A stretch of DNA of 64,000 bases from Angiostrongylus vasorum (GCA_018806985.1 JADANN010000032.1:1447501-1511500); one strand, 5' to 3'. Positions 31,843 through 45,540 are shown, numbered from the stretch's first letter. Translations and numbers: made by a program. The notes: generated by a model from the sequence alone, not told the origin.

Positions 31843-32756
31843 CCTTTGGGGGAGAATGTGGGTGAGATAAAAGGACGATGGGCGAGAGGTGACCACTGAG
31901 ACAGGAGAGCACCTATGCCACAGGTTGGTGATGCGATATAAAGTGCAAGTGTGATATAGAATACAACAGCACGGCATGAGAAGTGGACATATTACAAGAT
32001 ACGTGTGAGGTTATAACAACAGTACGATGAGGCCAATTTATGTACAAAAAGCGTAGGTGCTTCCGCGGATACTATGAAGGATGTTCTCAGGAGGACGGCG
32101 CTGTTAGGATATCTTACGAACGTATTAGGCAACAAGTACCGGTGTCATTTAGTTTTCATAAACTAATGGTTCAAAATCACCCTAGCCACTCTCATTGAGA
32201 GTACTTCAGAGCCCCTAAGAATGAAATACCGCTATATTAACGAAGAGAAAAAAGCAGGTTTGTTCTGATGATTAGCAAGGCTTGGGTACCACTAATGTAT
32301 GTGTGTTCCTATCTTATCGGATAGATCCTATACCGTTTTCCCAACTCCGGAGGCATGGAGGTGGTGGTGATTCCTGATGATGGTGATCGTAATTTCGAAA
32401 AAAATGTCGAAATCCTTCTCAAATGGGGGGGGAGATGGGAAAAGAGCAATTATAAATGGATAGACAAATCTACAATAGGAAAGAAACCTTTCTCAAAAAA
32501 CTCCGAGCATAGCATACGTGGTTCATGAACCGTTGATCGAATACAATTGGCTCACGAGCCATTGATCGATTACAAAGAGTCTAGCGGTGAAGCCTGTGCG
32601 ACAAAAATGAACAGCCAAAAAAATGAATGGTGTATTACTTGCATTGTGGAGAATGTACTAATACACCATGAACAATATCGCTCATATATGACAGACGAGT
32701 GAACAAAAATGTTCTAGAGTCTTAACTTTGATTAAACAAAGACATCTCTGTTTGCC

Positions 32757-33100
32757 TTTTAAAGGCTTACCGCTTCATCATGGCTCGGAGGTGTTCCTGG
32801 AAGGCGCACTGCAGTGTGCTGCGGTTGTTCGTGGCCATAGCAAAGTCGCCCAGGCTAAGAAGGAGTGCTAAGCGTCCATTTAAAACTCCGTCTAAGAGTA
32901 GAGTACCAGGAATCATCACCACCCTGGTATCGAGCTAGTCGTGTGGCGTCAAATCTTCCCCCGATCCACAAGGCGTCGCAACTGCTTGGTATGGTGACGA
33001 CTTGAGGAAGTCTTCGGTTAGGCTGACTTAGGCATACAGGAAACCAACCAGCAAATTTCCAACTTCAGTAACCCGCACACTGGGTTTTGCCGTTTACGGC
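32757..33100 (+). mobile_element. Diverged family C repeat, mirror of 27,010
   Basis: This is the right-arm counterpart without the TATCCAAG tail. Confidence 0.78.
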
Positions 33101-33221
33101 TCTCCACTTTACGATGTGACGCAACTTGTGAGAGGCCGTTAAATCTCGGGCTGCACATGACGTCATTGGAAACGGACAAAAGGAGTACGCCCATGACACA
33201 CCATGAGACTGCTTCTTCTTC

Positions 33222-33785
33222 TGCACTTATAACACTAAGACAGCTTCTTCTGGCAGGTCGCTAGCAGGTAATTTAATGTTTTTTAACCTATCAACTCTCG
33301 AACCTCCCTCCATGCCACATTTTTTGAGTTCTTGCGAGGTTGGAGCGAACTCCTCTGCGTAGTAGTGATTAAGGACTTCGGATTTTCTTCGCAAATATCC
33401 GAACTTTTATATCAACTGCATTATTGGGGACCTGTTATGCAAAAAGCGTTTGAGAATGCCACAATAGTGGGTAATGCCTCTACTTGTTGTTGTTCACTCC
33501 AACTTGGTGCTTTATCCCTAATATTTTCCCAGAGTCTATCCTGAAGCTCATGTAAACTATATGCGACCTTACGTAAGGGCATCCTGGAAGCTGCTTTAGA
33601 TGCTTGGAAACTTGGGGCCTAATTCCCAAAGCGAGCGCGCCCCGTAAGGGAGCGCCATGAGTCCTAACACGGTAGGCTTAGAATATTCTGGCATTTTATG
33701 TACCCTATTTTGACCCCCTTTTATCATCGCTTAATGTATTTCTATACATTCTTGGAGCCGTGCTACGTAGCTTACTCAAAAGGTT
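33222..33785 (-). pseudogene. N-terminal Penelope fragment, mirror of 26,330
   Basis: This is the right-arm counterpart in the opposite orientation with the same frame breaks. Confidence 0.7.
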
Positions 33786-33799
33786 ATGGAATTTTCTCT

Positions 33800-34627
33800 G
33801 TATAATAATATGTAAGTGAAAATCGATGGTAGGCAGTTACACCATCTTCGCTTTGCTGATGACGTCATCCTTATAACACCGAACATTAGCCAAGCGGAAC
33901 GTATGCTTGCCGACTTTGATAAAGCCTGTGGAAAGATTGGTCTTCGACTAAACCCCACAAAAACGATGTTCATGAAGAACGGATTGGTTTCATATGCCCC
34001 ATTCACGCTCAACGGAAAAAATATCTCCGAATGCTCCAGTTATGTCTCGGGAAATCAATATGATGAACGACTTAGCTCCAGAGCTGAGCAGAAGGAAACG
34101 AGCGGCTTGGGGAGCTTTCGAGAGCATCAAGGATGTAGTGAAGAGAACAAAGAACACCCGACTCCCATATGCGTCAGAAACCTGGCCGCTGCGTAAGCAG
34201 GATGAAAGATCACTCAGCGTTATCGAACGCGCAGTCGAAAGGACGATGCTAGGAGTATCCCGTTTTCCACAAGTAAGGGATGGGATCCGAAGCTCCGACC
34301 TGCGTCAATGATCAAGAATCAAAGATGCCGTTCTGTACGCCAAACAGTCGAAGATAAGGTGTGCCGGACACATAATGCGTATGAATGACAACCGATAGAC
34401 AAGAGCTGTTAGTGACTGGATTCCTCGAGATGTCAAACGTGCCGCAGAAAGACCACCGATCTCATGGCCAGAGTTCTCCACGAAGAGCCTAGAAGATAAA
34501 TATGATGCTCGACGAGTCCCTAGAGCGAGCACAACCCACTGGGCTACTCTTGCACGCGACAGGGAAAAATGGAAGATTTACTGGCGCCCGCTCAAGTCAC
34601 TCGACGATCAACAGGACTACAGGTGAT
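33800..34627 (+). pseudogene. RTE-type LINE 3' half, mirror of 25,490
   Basis: This is the right-arm copy. The FADD block is in the frame 33,816-34,196; the middle part is in 33,994-34,311; the remaining C-terminal blocks run to about 34,617 with stops at 34,310 and 34,396. Confidence 0.9.
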
Positions 34628-34721
34628 ACAGGTGAACACGTTAAAAATTTTGCAATCAAATAGTTCTCGATATTCTTGTTGAGCAAACACGAGGTGTTAC
34701 TTTGTCCTTTATTCCGTTAAA

Positions 34722-34756
34722 GCTGACGTTTCGGCGGATTTCGCCTTCTTCAGAGC
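34722..34756 (-). ncRNA. Hammerhead-like motif, mirror of 25,355
   Basis: This is the right-arm copy with identical pairing potential. Confidence 0.35.
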
Positions 34757-35049
34757 AGGGAAGGATATATTGATAGGCAATTTACTAAGTCAAACGCTCC
34801 GATAACGCATACAGAAGGACGAAAATCTAAATCGCAATCACACGGTCAACAGCTTCTCGAAAAAAACCCACCGTTTATTACGTGCCTTCCACTGAGGAAG
34901 AACAGCCGATCAGAGTCGCATACGGTCGATAAATGCACCACCCCCACATCAAAAGTCGATGCGAAGGTACGGGGCCAGATCGTGTGTGATCTCCGGGCGT
35001 TCCTCCCTGGTGTTCATTCTAGGGTTCCTGGTATTTATACAAGAAGCCT

Positions 35050-35634
35050 CTAGAGGTTTGCACGTTGGTGTTTTGGCATCCTGTGCGAGGATAGCGACTT
35101 TAATATCAAAATCGTCTCCGCTATGTTTTGTATCCTACGCGTGCCTTGTGGCGTGCCTTGTTTTGATTTTCGTTTGCCATCTAGGTACTCATTTATGCGG
35201 ATACGTGAAGGTCTTTCCGTTTCGCCAATATATTCGTCTCCGCAAGTACTACAAGAGGTCAGGTATATCGTACCTGAACTCATGCAATCACCGTCCTTGC
35301 CATAAGGGCAAATTACACAACTTTGTGTTTCGCATAGACAGTCATGTAGTCGGTTACTAACTAATTGACGACGAAGGGAATCGGGTGGTATTTCAAATAT
35401 CGCTACCGATTCCTCTAGACCTGCCCTTCTTAAGCATCGTTTTATAGCTACACTTACTTCATCGCTAATGAACGGCAACATAAACGGGGTTTTGTCTTGG
35501 CCACGTTTTTCCTTTTGGGGCGTTGCTCTCCTTGTAGAGTTATCTCGTGTGGTTACTATTTCGTAGCCATTGGAGATGGCTATTTGCCGAGCCAATTTGC
35601 GCGATTCCTCTTTCAGTTCCCTCTTCCTGCACAC
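35050..35634 (-). pseudogene. Penelope GIY-YIG endonuclease domain, mirror copy
   Basis: This is the right-arm copy of the endonuclease, open for 194 codons from KRELKEESRKLARQ through the cysteine cluster and GTIYLTSCSTCGDEYIGE. It starts in the correct frame, unlike the left copy, because of one additional A. No functional RT is joined to it. Confidence 0.85.
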
Positions 35635-35849
35635 AGAGATGGCTGTTCAAAACGTGTTTCTTACAAGCGCCCTCTTTGTGTGTGAAGGGTGGGAGGAGAG
35701 GAAATGAACGATGATGTTCTTATTACTTGGTTTTCCATACCATTATGTCATGTAACCGTTATCCGATAAGTTGATCTGAACGTTAAGAAATGAAAGCCAA
35801 TCCTCCTTTGGTTTCTCACCAGTGAAGTTGATGTACTCAGACTGCTCAT

Positions 35850-36969
35850 TCAACAATTCAAAGCATTTGACCATCTCTTCCTGAGTAGGGAAGATGACAA
35901 AACAGTAACTATATATCTACAGTGGAGTACCGGCCGGAGATTAATAACAGGGGCTTCTATTTTGGACATAAATGCAATGGTAAGACTTGGCGCCACTCGC
36001 TGTCGCATTGCCAGCCATCTAATTTGTGCGTAATAATTCCCAGACCACCTGAAAATCGAACGGTTTAAGCACTCTTTTAAGAGAACCATGAGCTGCTGAA
36101 TAGACAAGCTATGCATATGTATTCCTCCTTCATGTTGAACAAGAAGTTCGCGGATGGCTTGCATTGCGGAGTCATTCGATACGTTGGTGTAGACCGCGGG
36201 AATGTCGAAGGACTCCATTACGCGCGCGTTATTAGGAGACGCGTTACGTAGACGTTCTAGGAACATTTAGGTGTTTGTAAGGTGGGCTGGAATATGTTTG
36301 AGCAACTGGGAAAGTATTAGGCTTAAAAACCAGGTTATTCTATCCGTTGGCCCGTCTACACAACTGATGATGGGTCTAGCCTTGAAGAATGTTGAGTTGG
36401 TTGACGCAAGATCATCAGCTGATACCAACTTATGTGTTTTAATAAGTAGGTATAAGACGGAGCATGTTGGTCTATTGATTTTAAAGTGCGAAATAACCGA
36501 TGGTTCTATGCCTGCAGCCCTTGCCACATTGGCCTACTGATTATTTAGTTTTCGGTGTTGACTTTTGTATTCCTTTTCAGAAGATGGACGATAAAGGGTA
36601 ACATCATTAAGATGTTCCTCCGTTATCTTAACATCTAACTGGCGAGGATTAACTACGAACTCTGCTCCTTTATCGCTGACTGATAGCTTGATGATCTTTG
36701 AATTTATTAATTCCCTAATTTCTCGCATACCACATTTTTTGTGAGGCTGTGAGGTTAGAGATGAATTTTCTACCGCGATAGTGATTAAGGGTTTTGAGAA
36801 CATCGTCCGAAAACATGCGGAATTTAGTATCGATTTCAACGTTAGGGTCCTGCTGCCTGAAGAATACTCCAGGGAAAGGAGACGGTGTTAATCTGGCCAT
36901 CTCTTGACTTCCATTTTTGCTCGCCGAAACGTCAGCTTTAACGGAATAAGGAATAAAGTAACACGTCAT
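35850..36969 (-). pseudogene. Penelope reverse transcriptase, mirror copy
   Basis: This is the right-arm copy of the broken RT: segments 36,969-36,715, 36,839-36,534, 36,527-36,267 and 36,266-35,850. The last frame runs through EAPVINLRPVLHCRYIVTV, showing directly that the residues after CRYI are not the expected Asp pair. Confidence 0.85.
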
Positions 36970-37004
36970 ATTTACTCAACAAGAATATCGAGAATTATTT
37001 GATC

Positions 37005-37033
37005 AATGCCGAGATTAATAGAAAGTCGGTCGT
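37005..37033 (-). repeat. Motif D, mirror of 23,078
   Basis: This is the right-arm counterpart next to the Penelope end at about 37,003. Confidence 0.7.
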
Positions 37034-37321
37034 GGGAATTTGCAATTAAAGTTTTAAAAATTCACTGTCGTCGGTACTTTTACAGCTAAGAAACGTCCTT
37101 TTTTCTTGACGAGAAGCTGAATTTCCTAGGGACCACTGACTTATTTACTGAAGAGATTAAAAACATAGAAAGCTTTACGGACGGAAGGCTATGAGGGATC
37201 GGATGACCTCACCGAAACAGTTAGCCGACTTTTTGGAGTTTGTTATCGGGATCTCGTCCTTTTCTTGTCCTTTCAGGACTTCCACTCATTTCCTCTTATC
37301 ATGTTCTTTTTCTCTTTCATG

Positions 37322-37718
37322 ATCTATCCAATATATGCATAGTTGGATAAAATTGGATTGCTCATCCTCACTGATTGTGCGTTCCCCAGCATAATCTCCA
37401 CTGTTTCGGAGACGATGGTTTATCCATTGTGGTTCCCTGGAATCCCATGGCCAACCTGGCCAAAGTCTGCCCCAGGTCTTCACCACCACAGGCAATCACA
37501 GCCCTCGTGGATCAGAGGGTGATTTGCCACCATGCGACCAATTTGATACCAGACGGTGGTGGATCTTGGTATTGGTTTACACTTAGTTTGGCTTCCTGAT
37601 GAAAACACTAGAGTCCTTCTCAGCTTGGGAGACCGTTCGAGTCGGATGAATCCCAACGCTGTACATCGCAGCCCGACACCCAAGAACACCTCCAGCCACG
37701 ATTAGACGGTAAATCGTT
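37322..37718 (-). mobile_element. Family C repeat, mirror of 22,394
   Basis: This is the right-arm counterpart, with one C fewer near 37,491. Confidence 0.85.
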
Positions 37719-37774
37719 GGGAGGATCGAATATATAGATTAAACAAAAATCTTTGGATCGATTTCTGGTGATTT

Positions 37775-38160
37775 CGCGGTAGACCAGCGGCGAGCAACGC
37801 AATAGTAATTGTTCCGTTTATCACGGGCACAGTGCTGGTTCGACCCCGCATCGTGACAACCAAGCTTCTCACTCCTTTGGGTTCGGGAAATTGGTAGAAG
37901 ACATGTCTGGAAATATTTCAGTCTAGGCAATCCAAGTGGAAATGCTCAAGTCCAGCTATGTCAGGACTTCAAGTGGAATGGACTCAACTACCATTGAATG
38001 ACAATCATGAGCAAAGCTGAAATTCTCAAGCAGCAGTCGAATCCACACTCAAATGTTGGAAGACCATGCAAGATTATGGGTGGCAGTAAACCATTCAAAT
38101 GTCATAAGTACTCGGATCTGTACAGTAGACCTGAAAGACAGGTCGTATAGAAAAAAAGCC
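37775..38160 (+). mobile_element. Diverged SINE family B copy, mirror of 21,955
   Basis: This is the right-arm counterpart. Confidence 0.78.
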
Positions 38161-38849
38161 TGCAAATCAAAGTGTCGATCATAAGAGATTCCACTTCTTT
38201 TTCCTATTAAAAACATTGTCTCTTAAATTTTTCACACTATTTGCAATATTTTTTACTGTGTTTAGCTTTTTTTGATACCTATATATAGCTTACAGAGCTC
38301 TGAAGGTGGGCGTTGGGTATATTCACGGCTAGCATACCACTCTCTCCCAGAGTGGACATGGAGCTTATTTGTTGCAGGCAACTCATAACTGCCACCCATA
38401 ATTCGCAATATTATGCTTTAAAGAATGCAAAACTCGAAATTCCATCGTAACAGTCGTTATGGAAGGGTTTCTGTCATCAAAGAAAAACGGTGTACTCATA
38501 GTCGTTTGCTGGGTCAGCAGCAGTAAGAGTATCAGTTAGTCACGCAACAATCGCTTAGTGTCCCGGCATTTCCTCTCATTTCTGTCCCCCTTTAATGTCG
38601 CTTATATAGTTCGCACTTTCAGTAAAGCAATTTTTAGATGTTTCGAGTTTTGCTCTTATCTCAACATCCTTGTAGTTGCGTTTTCCATAATACCCTGCCA
38701 TGAGGAAAAGGCAGGCAGTCTTCTTAGGTTTCTTCCTTACGGTTTCGTCTAACTAATTGTTTCCTCATTTTTCTAATAAATATAAGCAAGGGATAAAAAC
38801 CTGTGTTTGAAAAATTACACATGGAAATTGCTCCTTTGCCTTTCAACGT

Positions 38850-38936
38850 TAACACTTAACACTCGGTCTTCATTGAGTAAGACGCATTTGGTGCGAAAAT
38901 AATGGCTGTTTTCAACTTTAAACCGACGTATCTCCG
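38850..38936 (-). repeat. Short dispersed repeat E, mirror of 21,176
   Basis: This is the right-arm counterpart of repeat E copy 2. Confidence 0.6.
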
Positions 38937-39739
38937 TTCATGCCAAGCTTGATTGGTTCGAATAAAAAATCACTGCAGTGCGAAGAACTTCACCAGGTCA
39001 CATAATTTTTTCTCAATTCATTAAAATGAAGGTCCGATTTTCTGGAACTCATGAAGGATATTTTTTTCCAGATTTTTCATGTCTCAATCACGATATCCTT
39101 TGAACGATTGGAGCAAGACATGTTCGTTTCCCCAATCTTCGGGTTTTCAGTTACCGCGCATCTGTTCGATTTTTTAAAACTTAAATCTTCTTTTTAACTT
39201 CTTTTAGAATTTTGGTTGCAAGCATAAAATTAGAATAATATTTCTATGAACACCTTATATACGCCTATCGGACAAAGCAAGCATCTCGTCTACAACTCTG
39301 TCGAGTTCTAAACTCCTCAACTGTTCAAGTTTTGAAGAAATTCTTGACGTTAGTCGAAAAAGCAGCTACAGGGCTTACGGTTAAACTGCTCAACTGTAAT
39401 TGCTGAAAAATATGAAGAAAGCAAAGAATTTGCATGCTTCGGCAACAACCGCTGGCTTTCGCTGTGGGCTTAATATTATTTGTTAAAACAAAGCTAAGTG
39501 CTATATACTGAATTCTGGGAGGAAACTCGACGAGGCAGCACTCTTGTTGCTATGATGTTCGTGGTGCACTTGCTTTTTTGAAAGGAATCGATTCATGCGC
39601 TTAGTTTGTAGGTTATCTGTGGTAGAGCGATAATATACCCAAAATTGTACCACTAAATCACTATCGGTTCTATTCTCTCTGAATAGACCACGAATCTATT
39701 CTTCGACAACATTTCGATTTTAAAAGCTGCATGATGAAT

Positions 39740-40105
39740 TTAAGAAGCGCATAACACAGTGGTGGCGATGCCCGTCATCAGGAGCATGCTGCTAGTTCGA
39801 TTTCGCTCCATGTCAACCAAGCCTCTCATGCCTCCGGGATCGACAAATTGGTACCGGACTTGTCTGGGAAAAATGACTCTCTGCAATCCAGTTGGGAACG
39901 CTTTAGCACGGCTATCTCAGGACTTCAGGAAGAGTTGCTCGACCAGCATTTTACGACATTCAAGATGAAATGAAAATCCTCAACCAGCAACCGAAGCCAC
40001 ACGTAAAGTGGAAGATCTTCGTGAATAATGAATATGAAGAAACGAATCGAATGTGAGAAATGCTGGGATTCGCAGAGTAGACGTGAAGACGGATCAAATA
40101 AAGAT
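39740..40105 (+). mobile_element. SINE family B copy, mirror of 20,010
   Basis: This is the right-arm counterpart, full length. Confidence 0.88.
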
Positions 40106-41828
40106 AGAAAGTATGTTCAAATTCCGAACGTTCACTGATGCATTGGCACGCATTCATAATTTTTTAAAAAGGAGTATTCTTTTTATGTCTATCTGCTCAC
40201 AGCTCGTATGAACAGCATGAGATGAAATGCATGCAAGGCAAGTCAATCGTGCTAGTCAACTCCTCAATTAGCTGGTTTTCTAGAGCAATTCCAAGCACCG
40301 ATTGGAAGCTTTTTGACGAGATTTTACTTCCATGTAATTGAGGCTCGGTTTCTTTCTGCTTATTCCCCCTGTTAACACTAGAACGACGTGTACGTCGCAC
40401 TCGATGTCGGCTAAGGTCACCACCGTACAATATATCGAGTTTCCAATGCGTCCTCTTTGTGTGGTCAAAAGTAGTACCAATTTTTTTAAAAGAAATTTTG
40501 ACATTCCAAGATTACATCGTTTTTTAAACTTAATGCCACGTGACTTTACTCTTGATTTTACATCAGATTCGTTTGTGAAACTCTACCACTCAGAGTACGG
40601 TCGTCCAATAAACCATCACTTTTCTAAGATTCGTTCTGATCTTACCGCTTACGATGGTTTTGTCTTTGCAAATTAACGCTGTGATATACTTTCATGAGGG
40701 CAAGAAAGTGTTCTTGGATGTCATCCTGTGAGCGTTGTAGAACTTAATTTTCATTTACCAGCAAGATGAATATGGAGCGAGAAGAGGTTCTGTTTTCCCA
40801 TTCATGAGCCAGGATTAGAGTAAACTAGCTTCTGCGATTACTGCTTTTCTTGCAGCAATCTAATCTTGAGAGTTTAACTGCGACCAAAATGCAAATGCCG
40901 TTGACCAACTGTGGTGATGACCAGTATACGGCCTCGCACAGACATCTCAAGACTCGTAGGAGGGGCGTCCTTGCATAACCAACAAAGTTCTATCCTACTG
41001 AGGACTTCAAAGACGCCCATATAAACGGCGAAAATAGATCATATAAGCACTGAAGAATCCAAAAATATTGGTTGCTACATATCCTCCCATCAGTCTGCAA
41101 GCAATTCATCGAGATGTTCGGGCGAATGCTAGTAATGTTTCCATTTTTTCTCCATCTCGCATCAGATCTTCTCAATTGAATGTGTTCCCTCAGAAAACGT
41201 TCGCAGCCTTTAATACGACATAGCGTCTCGTGATTGACGGGCTCGAAATCCATCACATGATTGAGATTCGTCAAGAGTTGCATTTGAAGATTGGTTCATC
41301 TTAATGAAAAGCACGGTTGAAAAAAAACTTTACGAAATGCAGTAAGCGCCGACGATTTGAGACTGTCATTATATGCAACTCCCCCTCTGGGTTGAGTACA
41401 ATGGATTTGATAAGGGAATAACGGTCGTTTTCTACTAGAAACCAGCATATCTCAGACCACGCTAATTTTTTTTTGTGACGAATGGAGGCCATTAGAATCC
41501 GCAAATCCTAGCCAAATTTATTCCACGAAGGGTAATGTTTACGTTAATTTCACCTCTTCGGGTATGAAAAAAGTGAAAAGGAACATGGGATTTCCTTAGT
41601 CAAATATTTACACAACCTCAATAGAGAATTCTAAAACATGAGGTTTAGGTGTATAATAGATTCTTCCTATAGTCCCAACTTTTTTTTGTGTATTGCACGC
41701 GCCTTAGGCCAGCCACCTGAGATATGAAAAGACTCACTTTTTTTCTTCGCACTTAGGCTCACTTCTTTTACCTATAATTATCGCAGTTAAAAAAGGACTA
41801 AGTCGCTTTACTGATATTTCTGGGATTT

Positions 41829-41857
41829 GGGAGCCGAGGTTAATAGAAAGTCGGTCG
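41829..41857 (-). repeat. Motif D, mirror of 18,256
   Basis: This is the right-arm counterpart of motif D copy 1. Confidence 0.7.
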
Positions 41858-42699
41858 TGGGATTTCTGGAAATTTTCCTGAACAATTGCTAAGGTGTGAA
41901 GATCTTATGGGAACATTCTGCATTTCCTTGGTTTTCGTACCGCAGAGCTGACAAAGATATGTTTTAAGTCGACTTTTCTGATGTTCTATCACCAACGTCT
42001 CTTCCTTAACGAATTGTCCGCTTTTTTCATCCTATCTCTTTTTCTTTTCTTTATCTTTTTCTGAATTCGCTTTTCCTTCGAACGCATACTTTTTGTTCCC
42101 ACTACAAGCGATATCCATATAATGGTTCATTTCCGAGTCTGAAAAATATATCAGATGGCAAAGAGTCCTCTCACAGAGGATGTCAGGCATTTAGGTATTT
42201 CGGAGAGCTTGTAGTGATACTAGTGAAATTTGATCACCATCAAGAGTACTAGTTTAACAGATTTCGCAATAATGAAGCAGGAGTTGACGAGAACAGAAGT
42301 AGTGCATTGAGGATTTGTCATTTGATAGCAGCCGATTTACTCTTGTTTCGTAGTTCATTAGTTTGTCTATGTCAGTTCCAGTTTCAAAATGCATATGATG
42401 AGCAAAATTTCCTCGAATCCCAACCTCATCACTTTGTTTGTCTCTCTATCACATCCATTTATCCCTAAAATGGATGTTGCTCTTGGACAAGTACTTTTGA
42501 CCCATATGGAGTCAAATTCATGGAAACCATGAAAAACACCTTTTCTCTTCAAAAGATTGCTGATCCATATTTGGATGCCCTGATGCGCTAGTATCTCGAA
42601 GTGTTGATAGGAAAATCTCGACTTCTTGTCTAAAATTCTAAAGAAATTCCGTAATAAATAATAAGAGGAAGTAATAAATGATGACAGCTGCATTAACAT

Positions 42700-43087
42700 A
42701 TGATATTTGGATACTTGGATACTTGGACGTCCCGTGTTCACTGGTTGTGTGAGCCCCAGCATATTCTTCACTTTTCGGGGCTTTGTTGCTTTAGCGATTG
42801 CGCTTTCCTGTAATTCCGAGGTCAGTCTGGCCAAAGTCCGCCACAAGTCGTCACCACGGCGGGCAGTCGCCACCCTTGTGGATCAGAAGGGGGATTTGCC
42901 ACCATGTGACTAGTTTCATGCCAGGACGGTGGTTGATCCTGGTATCGGTTTACTCTTAGCTGGGCTTCCTGATGAAAAGCCATCCTTTTCAGGTTAGGAG
43001 ACTCTGCCGGGGGGATGAATCCCCCGCTGTACATCGCAGTCCGACACCCAGGAACACCTCCCAGCAACGATGAAGCGGTAAACCGTT
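42700..43087 (-). mobile_element. Family C repeat, mirror of 17,027
   Basis: This is the right-arm counterpart, with the TATCCAAG-type tail at its left end (42,707-42,725). Confidence 0.88.
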
Positions 43088-43221
43088 GGGTGTTAACAAA
43101 TAATAATAGTAAATAATCATAAATAACAAATAGTAAACAACAATTATAATGCTGAAAAGAATGTTGAATGTGTTTTGAGTCTTCGCTCAGGAAAAAAGTG
43201 ACCTAATTTTAAGTATAAGTT

Positions 43222-43490
43222 CATGAAAGTGCTTGCGTGGCATAGTGCTTAGAGATGCCTTGCAACACACACGTGGTCTTTGGTTCGATCCCACGCTCTG
43301 GGCTCATCAAGACTTCCATTACTCCGCGGCCGACAATTTCATAAGAGACTTGTCTAGGAGGAGTACAGCACATACGTGTTATATCGCTAGGCCATTGCAA
43401 GTCACTACGTAGTTCAGAGTTACATAAAATCATCTGTATACGAATGTATTGGGATGCATGGAGCATCGCTCAGAGATCGACCGACGCTAA
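43222..43490 (+). mobile_element. Diverged SINE family A copy, mirror of 16,626
   Basis: This is the right-arm counterpart with the same divergence from the family. Confidence 0.8.
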
Positions 43491-43734
43491 TAAACACGTT
43501 ATGGACTTATCTTTTAAGATCAGAAAGCATTCTTGTTAAAGTACAGTTCGGGATATGTGAGAATGATGATTTTTCGTCTTACACTGTCAGATTTTCTATT
43601 CCTGCTCTCCATTGTTTTATGACAATACAGAATGATGTCGACGCGATTTCTACCTATAATCCATGCAACTATCTGAGGTGAAATACAACCGCAGTGATGC
43701 TGATTTATTTGCAAAACCAGATTAAGGGGAAAAA

Positions 43735-43820
43735 AAGAAAAAAAACCCCAGACCAGATTCGAACGCACAATTACCCTTTCCGGTGGCTAAAGCGTTAGCC
43801 ACTGCGCCCATGAGGCCTTT
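43735..43820 (-). ncRNA. tRNA-like Pol III unit, mirror of 16,298
   Basis: This is the right-arm counterpart with the same A box, B box and terminator. Confidence 0.45.
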
Positions 43821-44127
43821 GCTTTCACATTCTCTCAGCCAATTATTTACCCCATATGGGCTGAATTTCACTTCTTTCAAATCATGTGCATCATTGTTCC
43901 ACCAGTCAGAAACCAAAATTCAAGGAATCTCCATCAGCGATTGGTTGTTTTTCATGGTGATCGATTTTAACACAGATGTGCGGCCGAAGAATTCGCAGGT
44001 GTTTCTTTAATACAAAGTCTGATGTTAACCTGTGGTTTTCACTCACTCCTTTACCACCTTCTTCAGAATTACAGTAATTCTCAGCGCTTCCCTTCATCAC
44101 AGCGCACAATTTTCGTAGACCCTTCTT

Positions 44128-44480
44128 TCATGTTACTGTACGGATCACAGCACTTCTCACATTCGATTCGTTTCTTTGCGTCCATCATCCACGAAGTTCT
44201 CCCAACTTTTACGCGTGGCTTCGGTTTCTACTTGAAAGTTTTCATTTCACCATGAACACTATTGAATGCTGGTCGAGTCGATTCTCGCTGGAGTCTTGAG
44301 ATAGCTGGGCTAGAGCGTTCCGACTTAGATTGCAGACAGTTGTTTTTTCCCGGACTTTTCCCCGGAAGTTCGGTACCAATTTCCCGACCACCGAGGCATG
44401 AGACGCTTGGTGATCCTGGAGCGGGATCGAGCCAGCACCGTCATCGTGATGATCGGAATCACTACCACTATGCTATCCTC
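44128..44480 (-). mobile_element. SINE family B copy, mirror of 15,632
   Basis: This is the right-arm counterpart with the same internal CCGG duplication. Confidence 0.9.
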
Positions 44481-44811
44481 TCCCTAGTGAAAACTACCAA
44501 AGTCCAAAAAGTAAAAAAAATAGGAATTTAAATGCCTTTGGTTAACGTAGTGTGCAGGAAAACAACGTTGCCACTTATTTGCTAGTCGGAAGGTTTCTTT
44601 AATTAATTATTACAGCTAACTATGTAACACGACATAGACTTTGATTTCAGGAAATTCTGATAGTTACGGCGCAAAAAAATTGTGACGATTTTAAGTCCCT
44701 TCCGTTAAATTGTTTTACAACTGTAATGTTTTGTTCTTTTTCCCTTTAAGGTGGATTTTTTTGGTTTAACTTATTGTAAAACCTTTTGCATGGCTTTTTT
44801 TTCTGGTAGAT

Positions 44812-45086
44812 TATGGAGGCGTGTGGAGTAGTGGTTAGCGGTGCTCTGCGATAAAAACATGTTCAGTGGCTCGACATCGCACTACGAACGGACCGGGTTC
44901 TCCGTCACTCCTGGAACGAGGAAGTGGTGCCGGACTTGTTTAAGATAATGAAAAAAAAACTGATATAGTACATCGGTTGCACATCGTAAGTAATTATGTC
45001 AGTCGGATGTGGATTCAGTCATCTCTACGATGGTATGAATATAGCTGAAATCATTGCGTATTTATAAGGGATTCACCAATGCTTAA
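44812..45086 (+). mobile_element. Diverged SINE family A copy, mirror of 15,030
   Basis: This is the right-arm counterpart, reading GGCGTGTGGAGTAGTGGTTA at the head. Confidence 0.75.
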
Positions 45087-45314
45087 CACTTTCTTCTACT
45101 GCTGTCTTCTTTGTACAACAACAGCTCACGAAGATAGCTGATGATGACTGAAAGATTTGGGCAGCCACACATTAAAAATCCTGCCGTTTTAAAGTTGCCG
45201 TAGAGAATGTCGTAAACGCAGTAACATCTCGTCACTAAAAAAAATTTTTTACGTACTTTCTCGACCTGTGTTTGAGAGAACTGTGGATGAAAGCCATGGC
45301 TTAGGCATAAGGAA

Positions 45315-45540
45315 GCAAAGTAGAAATAGTGTGGCACTGATCAATCCCTGAGGGATCCACCATGCACTCGACTCCACTAGTAGCATCGTAGAGTGACTGA
45401 ATGCACATCTTGCCTGTGGAATAACTTGCTGTGGACTAACTATTTGTTAGGTGAGGCAGTGTTTTATCCTCCTAGGCGGTTCTGGTAGCAACTTGCGTGT
45501 TGAGGAGGGATGAAAGGGCTGGTAAGCCCCGTGGGGGAGA
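45315..45540 (-). mobile_element. SINE family A copy, mirror of 14,578
   Basis: This is the right-arm counterpart, likewise lacking the head. Confidence 0.75.

Larger units (their letters stand above)
34656..37003 (-). mobile_element. Penelope-like element, mirror of 23,107
   Basis: This is the right-arm counterpart, with inverted repeats at 34,656-34,737 and 36,921-37,003. Three homopolymer differences change the open frames: an extra A near 36,737 breaks the N-terminal frame, one C fewer near 35,944 keeps the RT frame open further (to 35,850), and one extra A near 35,615 joins more of the endonuclease linker. Overall decay, including the missing catalytic aspartates, is the same. Confidence 0.9.
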
